Assembly: GCA_018340805.1 (NCBI GenBank)
Contig: JACMZG010001914.1
Location: 10,916,272 to 10,980,271, forward strand
Length of the DNA: 64,000 nucleotides
DNA from: Microvelia longipes
Lineage: Eukaryota > Arthropoda > Insecta > Hemiptera > Veliidae
Direction of reading: 5' to 3'
How positions within the stretch are numbered: position 1 is the first letter of the stretch; every line of letters begins with the position of its first letter. Both the position numbers and the translations under genes were made by a program. The notes under the pieces were generated by a model. The model was not told the DNA's origin. It searched no databases and saw only the letters and a list, made by a program, of their open reading frames with translations. Shown here piece by piece: positions 48,734 to 60,599 of the stretch.

Positions 48734-48738
48734 TATAT

Positions 48739-48769
<31 letters not shown>

Positions 48770-48806
48770 ATATATATATTATATATATATATATATATAA
48801 TACATT
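48541..48806. repeat. (AT)n tract with AC interruptions
   Basis: A continuous alternating tract beginning at the right TA of the palindromic element. It may have grown from, or attracted, the TA insertion site. Confidence 0.9.
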
Positions 48807-49129
48807 AGGCTTTTAGCACAAAACTTCTCGACTTGGCTATTTCATTATAAATTCACAACAAATAAATTATTTTATTTATTAATTAATGTTGTAAACTATC
48901 TTTAATTATATTACAATGATCTATTAATTTCACTAGTTTGTCCAAGTCGCCGAGGTTTTGTTAAAGCTTAACTGTGGATATGACGGAGATTTTAAGTGAA
49001 TTACACAATCGTTAAGAAGATGTATAGGTCATTAACTGTGAAAATACTGGCCAAATACTGTGTATTTTTAATGTTCTACTGTATAAGTAATAGTAATTTT
49101 GTACTGATTATTTGATTTTACTAACAAGG

Positions 49130-49200
49130 GAAGGTGTTCAGGTTACTTTTTCGATGTTTCAAAATTTAACGGGTCCCTCTAGTAATAATATCTCTATGAT
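49130..49200 (+). repeat. Single relative of the 22.7-23.5 kb array unit
   Basis: GGTGTTCAGGTTACTTTTTCG and TTCAAAATTTAAC followed by CCCTCTAGTAATAATATC resemble the 105-bp unit and its degenerate right edge. Confidence 0.5.
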
Positions 49201-49689
49201 TTCGAACATAATTTTAAAATTAAGAACGGAATCGATTGGAGTTAAACAATAAAAGATTGAAAAATCTCTTTACTGATAAATAATTAATGCATAACAACAT
49301 TCTAACTATGCAGGTCAGAAAAGCTTGAACAGGTCAAGCCTAAGGTAGAACAGAAAAGTGGACAGTAAAAAGAATCTGGCGCTAGTCCCAAGATTAAGAC
49401 CCGCAAAGGACTTCGGGAAGTTTAAGATCTTTTAAAAGGCCTCAACAACTTCCACCTTTACTAGGGCTTTGGCTTCATGATGACCCGTATAGATAACATG
49501 TTGCTATGTTTTTTTTATGCAGAGATATTTTATTCTTTTATTTATTATTTTTAACATTTTAGTAGTCATGTTCATGTCTTTTACCACATACTTTTAGTAT
49601 GTAGTAAAAGCCATTTTTCTATTTGAAAAATAAAATTCCTGTAAATAGGTTTTTTTTGTAAAATACCTCAGTATCTAGATGCACAATTT

Positions 49690-49885
49690 GTTTGATATCA
49701 TTTATTGTTAATGATGTTTACAATCAACGACGTTTCGGAAGGAGGTGCTCCTCCCATCATCCGGTTCCTGAAAAAGAGGTCTTGAGAAAGACAGTGTGTG
49801 TGTGATATGTGTAGGACAAAGAGAATAATACTTACGGGGAGGACACAACAACTCTTATTATGCCTTGGATAGCTTGGTACCATAA
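49690..49885 (-). mobile_element. Retroelement terminal fragment with hammerhead-like core
   Basis: Minus strand: GGTTCCGGATGATG, then a perfect 5-bp stem GGAGG-AGCA-CCTCC, then TTCCGAAACGTCGTTG (49772-49728), followed by AACAATAAATGATATC. GATGA-stem-GAAACGTC is the arrangement of minimal hammerheads in Penelope-like terminal repeats. The first core position reads CGGATGA instead of CTGATGA. Likely a decayed terminal repeat; the 61-codon frame here is not a gene. Confidence 0.45.
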
Positions 49886-50410
49886 CTGTACATTGGTGAC
49901 GTAATTTTTTAATTTTTCATTATAATTACAGTTTCTTGTAAATATTACATTATTTTTCGACCATTTTGTCCTAAATTGAGTAAAAGTATTAAAACTCAGT
50001 ATTTATTACGATCTATCGCATATATTATTTAAATATCTGTGTTGTAAAAAGTGATTTTAAAGTGGTGCCACTGAAAAATGCCCCGATTGTCTCCGAAAAA
50101 GGCTTAAGAGGGGTGAGGAGTCTCTAGTCTCCCTCTAGGAAGACTAGAGACCTTATAGGAGTGAGTACCGTTACGGTACCCATAGGAAATTGTCGCACTT
50201 CTAGGCCCCATATCACTGTTATTCTACATAAGTACTCTCTCTGAGTATTAGTCTGTTTTGAGTAGAGTGTCTGGATTTAAACCTGACTTTGTAGTCAACT
50301 AACAACAACCACTTTGAAACAAGGGGCACTTTGAAACTTAGCTACCTGGGACCTTCCCTGCTAACACCTACTCCTAAATCCTGACACCTTACCCATAATA
50401 CACACATCGT

Positions 50411-50452
50411 CTTGAGGAAGATTCAATACGAATCTAATGACGAAAGAAGTTT
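50411..50452 (+). other. Weak hammerhead-like or terminal-repeat relic
   Basis: CTTGAGGA, then a perfect AGATTC-AATAC-GAATCT stem, then AATGACGAAAG. The layout recalls CTGAnGA-stem-GAAA but with six extra bases before GAAA. Probably decayed. Confidence 0.25.
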
Positions 50453-50474
50453 CTGCTCCGGAAACTCATGGTTT

Positions 50475-50672
50475 GTAAACAACGTTGACAATGGATTACG
50501 TTTAACCTAACTTAATCATGATGACACGAACTTTGGATTACGTCCATTGGCAACGTTTAACTAACTTAACTCATGATTCCCCACTGTCTCAAACTTTGGA
50601 TTACGTCCAACGTTGGCAATGGATTACGTTTAACTAACTTAACTCATTCCCCACTGTCTCAAACATTCAGTT
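50475..50672 (+). repeat. Imperfect tandem duplication
   Basis: Two to three copies of a unit with ACTTTGGATTACGTCCA, GGCAACGTTTAACTAAC and TTCCCCACTGTCTCAAAC. The copies are partly nested, so no single period fits. Confidence 0.75.
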
Positions 50673-50679
50673 AAAATAT

Positions 50680-52310
50680 TAATATGCAGTTTGATTTTGC
50701 AAAATTTTAAGGAAGGTAACAATATTAATGTTTCGACAATCTTTCGATATTGCATGATATTTAATGTAAAAAAAATCAAAAATGTAAGTATCAGCAAGGA
50801 TACTAGCTTCATTCCCCAAAAATTATTTCTTTTGATTATAAAGATCTGTGTGCAGACATGATGGGAAATAGTAGTTAATATATTAAGAATTATAATCCAA
50901 TAGTAATTAATAATTACTATATGTCACTTAAACATTTACCAATACTATCATTACAGATAATTTTCCATTACCTAATGAATTAACTCACTAAATTAAAGTA
51001 ATAAAAACTTTAACTTCATTAAAGACTACCATTAACAATTGCATTATTGAAACAATAGTTTTCAATATTTTTCATTTGATTTTCTATGCATATAAAAACA
51101 ACATTTAGTCGGTTATAACTCGAGGAGATCGATTCGCGTCTCTTTATGCCCTATTTTCTTTCTATTTAAGATACAATTTTTTTTGCTTTTTATTTCCAGA
51201 AGATAAAATACAGTGTTTTTCTCAGATTTTTTCTATGTCTATTTTTATTTTTTTTCTTTTATAGGATAGATTTTTTTTAACCAAAAGAGCTTAGTGTTTC
51301 TTTTTATTACCCGATAGTAAGGTTTTTTTAAGGAATACGAAAAAATCGGGGAGGGAGGTTGACCGAATACAGACTCGTACCATAGTGTTGGGAGATTACA
51401 CTTCTCCCTAAAAAACTCTAATATAAATCTTAAAAACTAGTGGAAATCTGCCAGATTTTTTCCCTTTTGCACTCTCTCCCAAAAACCCCATGAATTATGA
51501 AAAAAACAACATTATAGAATTTTTTTTATTATTCACTCTCGAACTTTGTTTTGATGTTTAACACTTAATGCTTAACTGTGAAATAAAAATAATAAAGCTT
51601 TTAAGCCAAATAACATAATCAAGACTAAAGCGTAGTACAAAAACAAATAAATTTTTATGTACTTTTGGTTCTGAGCAATTTAACTTGACTGATCACAAAA
51701 TTTAAAGACAACAAGCTTTTTATTTACTTATTTTTTTAAATGAATGCAACGTTATAATGACGAGACAACGTTATATAATAAATGATTTATTACGAAATCG
51801 CTTCATCTCAAATAATAAGTAAGCATCACTTAAATATTGTTTAACTTATACTTTTTTCAATTTTAATTTCAAAACAAGGTATAAAACAATTTAAAAATTT
51901 AAGTTTAAAAAAATATTTTTTTGTTCAGAACCGGGGATCAAAAAACAATGATTTTATTATGCTAAATTCAAAATCCTATTATAAAACTTTCGCTCCAGTG
52001 GAGGGGGGGGGGGGGCTTTTAATTTAAGAGCAACTTTGTGATGAGCTTCAAAAACTGGTCCTTCAAACCTGAGAGAAATCTATTTTCCTAATGCTTAAGC
52101 TTAAGGAAATATTTCTTTTTAGATTTAATAATTTCGATATAAATGTTAATTCGAACCTGAGAAATATTAAATAGAGTAGCTTAAATCAAAGTATTTACAA
52201 TTCAAAAAGTATTTGCAGTATAAAAAGGTATGACGTTAAATAAATTTATTTATTTAATTGTTCTCTTTCATATTTTTTTACTTTTTTGTTTGTAATAATT
52301 TGAATTATAA
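50680..52310. other. No gene; poly(G) run
   Basis: AT-rich. A run of about 15 G at about 52000-52015 is exceptional here. Nothing else supportable. Confidence 0.5.
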
Positions 52311-52317
52311 CAGCTAC

Positions 52318-52800
52318 AATAAGTTCTTTATTATATAACAGCTATATAATAAGTTCTATAGTACGTGGAGCTTAATAATACGTTTTATATTACGTAACCG
52401 CTATATAATACGTTCTATCGTTCTATATTATGTAACTATTATATAATACGTTGTATATTACTTAACTACTATATAGTACGTTTTTATTACGTAACTGCTG
52501 TATAATACGTTTTTTATTGCGTAACTGCTGTATAATAAGTTTTTTATTACGTAACTGCTGTATAATAAGTTTTTTATTACGTAACTGCTGTATAATACGT
52601 TTTTTATTACGTAACTGCTATATAGTACGTTCTATATAACGTATCTGTTTACGTTGTTTATTCCGTAACTGCTATATAATTCGTTCCATATTACATAACT
52701 GCTATATAATACGTTGTAATTATCTAACAACTGTATAATACGTTATATATAACATAAATGTCGTATAATACGTTCTATATTATGTAAGAACTATAGCAAT
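52318..52800. repeat. 30-bp AT-rich minisatellite
   Basis: About 15 units of GTAACTGCTGTATAATACG plus TTTTTTATTAC. The central units (52480-52640) are near identical and the flanks are progressively diverged. Confidence 0.9.
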
Positions 52801-53083
52801 CTACACAAGGTTTGTGCTCTGCACTCCCGATTTTTCCGTTAAAAACATTTAAACTATCACGAGAAGGGATGTGAACTGTTTGAAGGGGTTATAGTGATGC
52901 TGAGGTGATGATAACCTAGTTGGTTGGCCACCTCGGCAAACAAAATTGGAGTCCATAAATTCTGCCTAAACCAGGTTTATTTATAATTAGGGATCTTTTG
53001 CGAGTGCCTGACATTATATTGGCTTTGAACAACTATTTTAACGCTTTTTTTTAAAGAACAACCCTAGCATGAAAATCTTACCT

Positions 53084-53157
53084 GCCCCAACTCGGATTGA
53101 ACTCGAACTGTTTCAAATACTGGCACATGTGCTGACTGTTTAATTGTTAAATCCTAG
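53084..53157 (-). mobile_element. tRNA-like SINE fragment
   Basis: Minus strand: AACAATTAAACAGTCAGCACATG, then AACAGTTCGAGTTCAATCCG, a B-box-like string with tRNA-like spacing to the weak A-box region. A tRNA gene is unlikely, since no matching acceptor arms were found. Confidence 0.35.
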
Positions 53158-53494
53158 GGCACTGCAACTATCTATGTTTAACTTTACATATTTTTGAGTA
53201 TTTTTTTATTTGTTTCAGGTATATATTTCGATAATAATCTTATCGCTTGCTCTATTTGATAATTTAAAGGTATTTATAAAATAAATAATTTTTTAACTCA
53301 CTTAGTTTTTCGTATATGTTATTTTCGTGATGAAGGACCTCTAACCTTTTTTTCGGCTTTGATGACACTCGCGGTTCAAACTGCCGCCATTTGAGCCACC
53401 TCTTTAGCGAACTTTTCAATGAAAATTCGCTAAAAATGCAATCATTAAGAGAAGTTATGTATCTCGTGACGGCACTAATCTATAGAAGTAAAAT

Positions 53495-53668
53495 ATCGTT
53501 ACATACAATACATATCGTTACATATCATTACATATCTTTGTATATCGTTACATATTATTACATACCGTTACATGTCATTACATGTCGTTACATATCGTTA
53601 CGTATCAATACATATCGTTACATATCATTACATATCGTTATATACATTACATATCGTTACAGTACTCG
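53495..53668. repeat. 10-bp satellite (CATATCGTTA)n
   Basis: Seventeen or so decamers alternating CATATCGTTA and CATATCATTA, with CATGTCATTA variants. Overlapping His/Tyr/Ile-rich open frames are artefacts. Confidence 0.9.
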
Positions 53669-54404
53669 ACCAATATCTTTCTCTCTCCATGCGGATTGAG
53701 AAAGACCTCTATCGCTGCGTTAAATTGCCACCAGTTTTGTCAGCCCATAAATTTTAAATTTAAATTTCTTTATACATCCGTTCTCTCTAATATCTCACTG
53801 TAAAACCACTTAAATGAACAACCTTACAGACAACTAATAAAAATGAATTATAAATACCCGGTTGTAGTGTACTTGATAAATCCTACTTAACTTTTTAATC
53901 TTTCTCCGTAGTCTTAATTGTTAGAAAGATCTGCTTTTAATTTCTTGATAATAAACTTATAAAGTTTTCACTTTTAGTCTATAATTTTCTAAAAGAGATA
54001 CTGTGTGTAATGAAAAACTTTATGGTCTAACTGCCTTTTTCTGCTTTTTATGACTCCATTCTTTTGATTTACTCTTGTTCTTTATTATATTAAAACGTTT
54101 TTTTCGTTGCGAATTTTATGGTGAAACAACTTACTAATGATACTTGACGTAACGTATACTATGATAAAACTAACGCGGTAAATACATAAATGCCCGTTTT
54201 AGGACCTCAGGCAAATGCCGAGAACCACCTCAGGTGGTTCATATCTACTATGCTACTAAGAATTAAATAAAGTTTGCGAAATATGTTTTTTACGAATACT
54301 ATTTATATAAACTCAAGGTATAGCTCGGGCTGCGAATCCAGGTCTTCTTCTTATCTTTAAGCTTATGGTCAGTTATGTTTATAGGTTTTAGCGCAATTTC
54401 TTTG

Positions 54405-54598
54405 AAAAATATAGACAAAATGAGTTACGAGCAGTGCTTGAAAATTGAAAGAAAGAAAGAAAGAAAAATGACTTTATTGAAAAATAAGCATAAAAATAAT
54501 GCATTGAGCCTACTCCAGGATCCTTCTTTGGATCGTTAGGAGGAGGTTACTTAAATACTGTTTTGTTTCGTTTATTGTATATGCACAACATACATACA

Positions 54599-54649
<51 letters not shown>

Positions 54650-55615
54650 TAATATATATATATATAATATTACATACACACATATACATGTACACACTTT
54701 ACATATCCACACACATGCATACAAACATTACACACTAATGCAGTCTGCGTAAGCACATTCATGTGTGGGTGCACATAAATATTCACACACATATTTAGTG
54801 AGTGGAGAAAAGAGTGTAAAATAAAGCCCTCAGTCATAATTAAAGTGTGATATTAAATATGCTCTGTAAGTCCATATTGTTTTTATATGATGCTACATTG
54901 TAACAATCTTCCTTTGTTTTAACCTGCAAAAAGGAAAATATTCTTCTCTAGTAATGGGACTTTCCGAAGAACTTCCATCGAAACCCCCCATAACTGGGCA
55001 AACCAATAAATGATAATTGTCTTCTATTACACCCATATTACATGCTGAACACCTGTGAACCATCCTGCCTGCCATGGCTAAAGTTCAGTCGTAACAGTTG
55101 TCCTCTGGCCTTAATCACCCAGCTTGCAACATTTGATTGTTTAGTATTTAAAAAATCAGTACTTTCTATTTGCAATCAGAGGATAGTAAAGATTGTGAAA
55201 TTGAGCATTCTGAGATTTAATTAAAGCTTGATTTACGTTCTGTTACCTGATTCTAGCCACTATCCCATTCATCCATAATTTAAGTTTCCATGTCGGATAA
55301 ATTGTCTCATGCAAGGCCAGGCCATTTTCATCCCTAGTTGTGCCATACTTAACTGCTTAGGTTCTAAAGCTTGAACCGGAACCTTAGGTTATGTAAGAAA
55401 TGGGTTGTTAAGCACGGAGACACGCATTCTAATTGAAATTCGCCCGACAGCGGACCACAGCACCGGAATTATTTATTTAGTAGTTGTAAAGTTATATAAT
55501 GTAAAAAAACTTTAAAAATTATCATTGCCACCAGGATTGTTGTTTAGCACGGAAACACGCATCCAAAGGAAAACCACCCGACATGCGGACCACCGTACCA
55601 GAATTATTTGAAAAT
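54405..55615. repeat. Unnamed interspersed repeat (copy B), interrupted by a LINE
   Basis: ACAAAATGAGTTACGAGCAG-TGCTTGAAAATTGA (54417-54448) continues at 55349 with TAACTGCTTAGGTTC, exactly as the uninterrupted copy A does at 6713-6760. The two CACG...GCGGACCACC subunits follow at about 55415 and 55548. The 900 bp between are the inserted LINE. Confidence 0.8.
54449..55347 (-). pseudogene. LINE 3' fragment with RT C-terminal zinc-knuckle-like motif
   Basis: Inserted in the unnamed repeat. Minus strand, 5' to 3': a frame with VIKARGQLLRLNF (about 55130-55090) shifts by one base into HRCSACNMGVIEDNYHLLVCP (about 55050-54985). The Cx2C...ED-xHLL-xCP pattern is the C-terminal cysteine motif of many non-LTR retrotransposon reverse transcriptases. 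The 3' UTR contains an (AT)n tract (54598-54671), CTCCTCCTAACGATCC, AATAAAG and a terminal (TTTC)n tail at 54468-54449. The RT core and endonuclease are missing. Dead, 5'-truncated copy; the tail type suggests target-primed integration. Confidence 0.65.
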
Positions 55616-55838
55616 TTGGCTAACTCAACAAACCGAGGTCACAACAAAATAGTTTTCGATAGGGTTCGTGTCCTCCTTAATGTTGAAATTTAGCGAACAA
55701 ATAGGGACGGAGCGATTTGGGGAATGTTAAAACAAAGCGTCAGTGCTCCCTTGTTTAAAGCTCCAGATTACCGTTTCTGTAAGGTCACTGTCATAGGAAA
55801 TGATCAAACATAGTCATATCAAAGATTTCTAATTAATA

Positions 55839-56301
55839 TAGTCTAAGAGCCGCACCTGATAAAATATGACTTATTTTGTACTACTTCAAATCATTTTTTT
55901 CTGAAAATATACCTTTAGTTATAAAGAAGAAAAAATTCGCTAAAACGATTTTCTTTGGAAAATACTGGTTTTTTTGTGTATTATTTTGGCCATTTAACAA
56001 ATGTCGTAACTTTAGTTGTATTTATTCGATTTAGACGAAAAATCGCTGATTTTATAGGGAATTTGGTCAGCTTTTAAAAAATGTCTTCATGTTTTGCACA
56101 CGACCTACTGGGAACCACTTATTACAAGACTATTGGAATTAGTGTGATTTTCTAATATTTTGAACAAGCGCAATCATATGAAGGGCTCCACTCTGTATAG
56201 GCAGACTATGCTTTTTTTCATTATTTAAGGTATATTTTCAGAAAAAAATTGGTTTGAACTAGAACAAAATGAGTCACATTTTTGGCCTGGCTCTTGGACT
56301 A
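55839..56301. mobile_element. TAGTCCAAGAGCC-family TIR element, internally deleted (463 bp)
   Basis: TAGTCTAAGAGCCGCACC and GGCCTGGCTCTTGGACTA at the ends. The right arm is complete (AGGCAGACTATGC, AGGGCTCCACTCTG, CGACCTACTGGGAACC). The left arm has lost the matching 200 bp between about 55925 and 55935. No coding capacity. Confidence 0.8.
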
Positions 56302-56608
56302 AAATGATGACTTTACAGAAAAGAATTCGCTCGTAGTACAGATCTCGGAACAAATATTTTTAGTTACTTATGAAATTGTTTTCTTCTAAAATATAAATGT
56401 GCTTTGGAGTATTTCAAGTGAGAGTGCAGTGCGTCTACTGTTAGTTTTCTTTATGTTTTATACCTTTTCATGTGCGGCACCGGCTGAAGTAAATGTGTCC
56501 AGTTCTTAGACTTTTTATTGTTTTTATTATATTTGTAATGTCTTTTTTCAAGTACTTACTTAAATGTATTGAATTATTTTGGAAAATATTTTTATTAAAA
56601 CAACTTTT

Positions 56609-56942
56609 TTACTTTTACTTATTTATAACGTAGGTATAAATAAGGAAAAGCATTGTTTTTGCAAAAAACTCGAAACCGCGATGCCATCGGATTGATCCGT
56701 TTTAGTTGTTTTTAAGACCTCCTCAGTGGTTTTTACTGAGTTGTCTGTCTGTATCTGTGTGTCTGTCATTATCGTAGTTCCCAGTGTATTTATGCTAGAG
56801 AGTTGAAACTATGTATAAAAATCAGTCTATAGCTGTAGTTGTGCTACCTAGAGTGTGCTACCTAGTGTCCAAATTAGGGAGGATGACTTTAGTGAAACCG
56901 ATGTGATGATGAAAAGTTCCAAAATACCCCGTACCCGAGTTT
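56609..56942 (+). mobile_element. Chimeric SINE-like family, short form
   Basis: Begins with the clearest copy of the 5' palindrome (CTTATTTATA-ACGTAGG-TATAAATAAG). It has TGTCTGTCTGTATCTGTG and GTAGTTCCCAGTGTATTT, then joins to GGATGACTTTAGTG...GATGTGATGATG and ends CCCCGTACCCGAG. No 5S-like core. Same architecture as 814-1232. Confidence 0.8.
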
Positions 56943-57115
56943 TAAATTATAGTGTACATGTTTCTCTGGTATCGTTAGAATTAAATTCTCAGTTTTAGTC
57001 ATTTCGTGTGATTTTTTAAGAATGTGAGTCAGCGTCTGGTAGCAGAACAGACAGTACAGACACAGAAATATCTATTTCATATGAATTTGAATGAGCACTA
57101 GTGGAGTTGTTCATA

Positions 57116-57501
57116 ATGAAAGGAACGAAGAAAAGAGTCTCTCCACAAAACAATAATTTATTCAAAGCGCTTTCAACCTAACATGAGGCCATCATCAGTG
57201 CCAAATATAATAAAAAGAATTAACGGCTAAGAGAAAGACATTAAAGGTAAATATAAGTCAAACTGTGGAATTCGCAGTTTTCCTTCTCTTCTATTACGAC
57301 TCCCTGACATCGTCGAGTCGAAAAAGAAGAGAAGGAAAACTGCGAATTCCACAGTTTGACTTATATTTACATTTAATGTCTTTCTCTTAGCCGTTTATTC
57401 TTTTTATTATATTTGGCACTAATGATGGCCTCATGTTAGGTTGAAAGCGCTTTGAATAAATTATTGTTTTGTGGAGAGAATCTTTTCTTCGTTCCTTTCA
57501 T
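57116..57501. mobile_element. Foldback element with hammerhead-like cores (386 bp)
   Basis: Inverted arms of about 170 bp, from ATGAAAGGAACGAAGAAAAG to its complement. The termini carry TGGAGAGACTCTTTTC and inner AATAAA, as at 18297. The left arm on the minus strand (about 57203-57164) reads GGCACTGATGATGGCCT-CATGTT-AGGTTGAAAGCGC. The right arm (57417-57450) has the same with CTAATGA. The small stem (GCCT/AGGT) differs in sequence from that of the 18297 element (ACC/GGT) while the CTGATGA and GAAA boxes are kept. The central spacer holds GACTC...GAGTC. Confidence 0.8.
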
Positions 57502-58137
57502 CTATTTCTTAAATATTTTTCAACAAGATTGTTAAAACAAATATCTCATACGTCACAAATAAAAAAATTGAAAAAGAAACGTATTAGGATAATGTAATAT
57601 GGAAGGGTGCTGACTCTACCAACAATTTTAAATGAAATTTTAACTGTGTTAAAAACTTATGATTTTATGGAGAGGGTAAAAGCTGGAATAGAGAAAGATG
57701 GATTTGAAAGAGAGGACTCCTCAGAGTGGTTCTAGATATGGTTTTAGAGTGTAATTAATGTTTAATTTTATGATATATTATTATAACTTAATCCCCTTAA
57801 GTCATTATATAGGATAAGCTCCAACAGCAAGAACTAATACTGGGTAGCTTCTTGTTACAGTCAATGTTCTAATCAATGTTACCATTATGGCTGATAATGA
57901 ACTACATGAACATATGTTTTATGCAGTTGCAATATTCAATAAAAAAAGTTTTAAAAAATCCCCTTCTGGAATTTGTAAAATTTGTAATTGTTTAAGTATC
58001 AATGGTCCAATGACTATATTTTCTTTTTGTAGTTCTTGAATTATCCAGATAATAAATGTATTGAACTAATTTGTTTTTCTTATATGGCTAAAGTAATTAA
58101 AACATGAACCAATTCGTAAATTTCTTGTTATAGCTAC

Positions 58138-58680
58138 TAATAATAATAATTATAATAATCTTTATTTGTATATAACATATAGTTTATACAAATTATTATA
58201 TGCAATGAACTTAGTTTAAAGAAATCAAAAAAGTCCTCTTGAATTAGAATAAATGATATTTAATGCAACTTGCCTTGATAAAATGAGATTAATAAATAAG
58301 CTACTTTTATAATGTGATAAATCAGCATTAGAGGCATAATTAAGAATTACTAGATCTTCTCCTCATGGCCTGAGCAGCAAACAAATATAGCTGGTGTAGA
58401 GTTGTATCATTAAGTTCATACAGAGAAGAGAAAACGTTTTAACCAGTTAAAGTAGGCCTGAGATATTTTAGTCTAAGATATCTAAGGCTATTACACTGTA
58501 AGGCGAAGTGTTCAAGAGAACCAGATAATTGTTGCAAAGAGGATATAGTTATCAATGGTTAAGGTAATTGATATCTTTTGACAGTATAGTTTGACACAGT
58601 TTTTATTGGCAAGTTTTATATGAGAGGCTATACGTAACTCAGGAATACAAGTCCTGCTTTGCAAGTATAGCTCGCCTTCA
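58138..58680 (-). pseudogene. LINE 3' end with reverse-transcriptase C-terminal relic
   Basis: Minus strand from 58676: GELYLQSRTCIPELRIASH...CVKLYCQK. After a frameshift, 58534-58340 reads QQLSGSLEHFALQCNSLRYL...LRPTLTG, stop, NVFSSLYELND...LFAAQAMRRRSSNS, stop. The SLEHF-LxC...R...L...LF..A...R pattern matches the C-terminal tail found in several insect non-LTR retrotransposons (my recognition, no search). The 3' UTR ends in AATAAAGATTATTATAATT and an (ATT)n-like tail at about 58170-58140. One in-frame stop and at least one frameshift show it is dead. Confidence 0.55.
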
Positions 58681-58689
58681 GAACATGTT

Positions 58690-59251
<562 letters not shown>

Positions 59252-59649
59252 TGTGTGTGTAGCAGCCGCCTTCTTGGTCGATAAGGCGTACTCATCTTTG
59301 ACCCTACTGAGATACGGAGTTGTTTAATGTAGGTAAAATAGCTCACGCCGTCAATTATGAATAAATAAATTAGCATTAATTTTAAATTTATGGTTTGACA
59401 ATATATTTTGCACGTAGAGAATTCACGTGGTTATTCATTTGGAAATTTGCTGATATTTTGGCAATATGCCAGCACTAGTGATACAAACGACTAACTAACA
59501 TAAAAAAAAACAATAAAGCGGCCGAAAACGTGACGTATTTGCCGAGAGGCCGACTATTCTTTTTTAAACTTGAAAGCGGCTGTCATTCTTAACGTCTATC
59601 TTGGGTTCGACTAAAATTTAATCAGTTATTCATCTCTTAAAAGTTTTTA

Positions 59650-59755
59650 CTTTTCTCGTCTGAGGACGAGCGAAGCGAGTCCAATGCTTGGAGGATGAGC
59701 GTAGCGAATCCGATGTAATGAGGAAAAGTTCCGAGGAACCCCATACCCAATTTTA
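59650..59755 (+). mobile_element. Chimeric SINE-like family, 3' end only
   Basis: GAGGACGAGCGAAGCGAGTCC, GGATGAGCGTAGCGAATCC, then AGGAAAAGTTCCGAGGAACC and CCATACCCAATTTT. It begins abruptly at about 59650, consistent with 5' truncation during retroposition. Confidence 0.75.
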
Positions 59756-59759
59756 TTTG

Positions 59760-60590
59760 TACTAAGTTTACATCTAATTTAGCGAAGTCAAGTGTCGTGT
59801 ACGGTGATTGTGATTAAACTCCATTTGCAATCATCTGTACTTTTAGATACACTTTATTTCAGTTTTTGGGATCTGCAGATGCTGGCTTGATTACGTTATT
59901 AAAAAAAGTTAATGTTGCATTCTATTATATGCAAATCTTATTTGTTTAAATTGGAGATAAGAAAAGCTATAACATTATGAGCGTTGAAGCTCAGCATTTA
60001 AATTATAAAAACGTTTCTGTAGCATCATAGGAAACATACAAACCTAGAGAATAGAGAATGTGATTATTCAACCCATTTGCATTTATTGTTTGACTAATAA
60101 AAAAAAATAGTAACACTAACTTCATTAAAATATACATACATTTTGTTTTAAAAATTAACAAAGGACTAAAGAGAATTTGTTTGTGTCAAGTTTAAGTATT
60201 TTAACACATTGGAATCATGTCGTGAATTTGAAATATTCCCTTAACAGACATTTCAAATGAAGAATGAGTTTCCCTTATTTCTAATTACAACCATGGACTA
60301 TTTAGCGGCATAATTTGCAAATCAAATTTTAATTTCATTCTGGAACTAAGTATATGTGCCATTATTGATAATTGGCGAACATCTTTTTTCTATTTTATAT
60401 AATATAAAAATCTATCAGAGCACTGCAGTACATTAGGGATAATCCCTTGTAGAAACCTCTTAGGTATTCGCAACCATAAAACGTAAAGAGTATAGTAAAG
60501 GAAAAATCTAATGTAAATTAATAGTAAAATTTAGGATACCACGTCAAGAACTTAGTTGTGTCAAGGAACAATAGAGAAATACTGACGGCA
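59760..60590. other. No gene recognised
   Basis: AT-rich with nothing supportable. Confidence 0.5.
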
Positions 60591-60599
60591 TTACAGAGA

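Noticed and set aside
52318..52800. CRISPR-like array
   Set aside because: Direct repeats are contiguous 30-bp units without unique spacers; it is a minisatellite in eukaryotic DNA.
53391..53803. His/Tyr/Ile-rich overlapping frames
   Set aside because: Translation of the 10-bp CATATCGTTA satellite.
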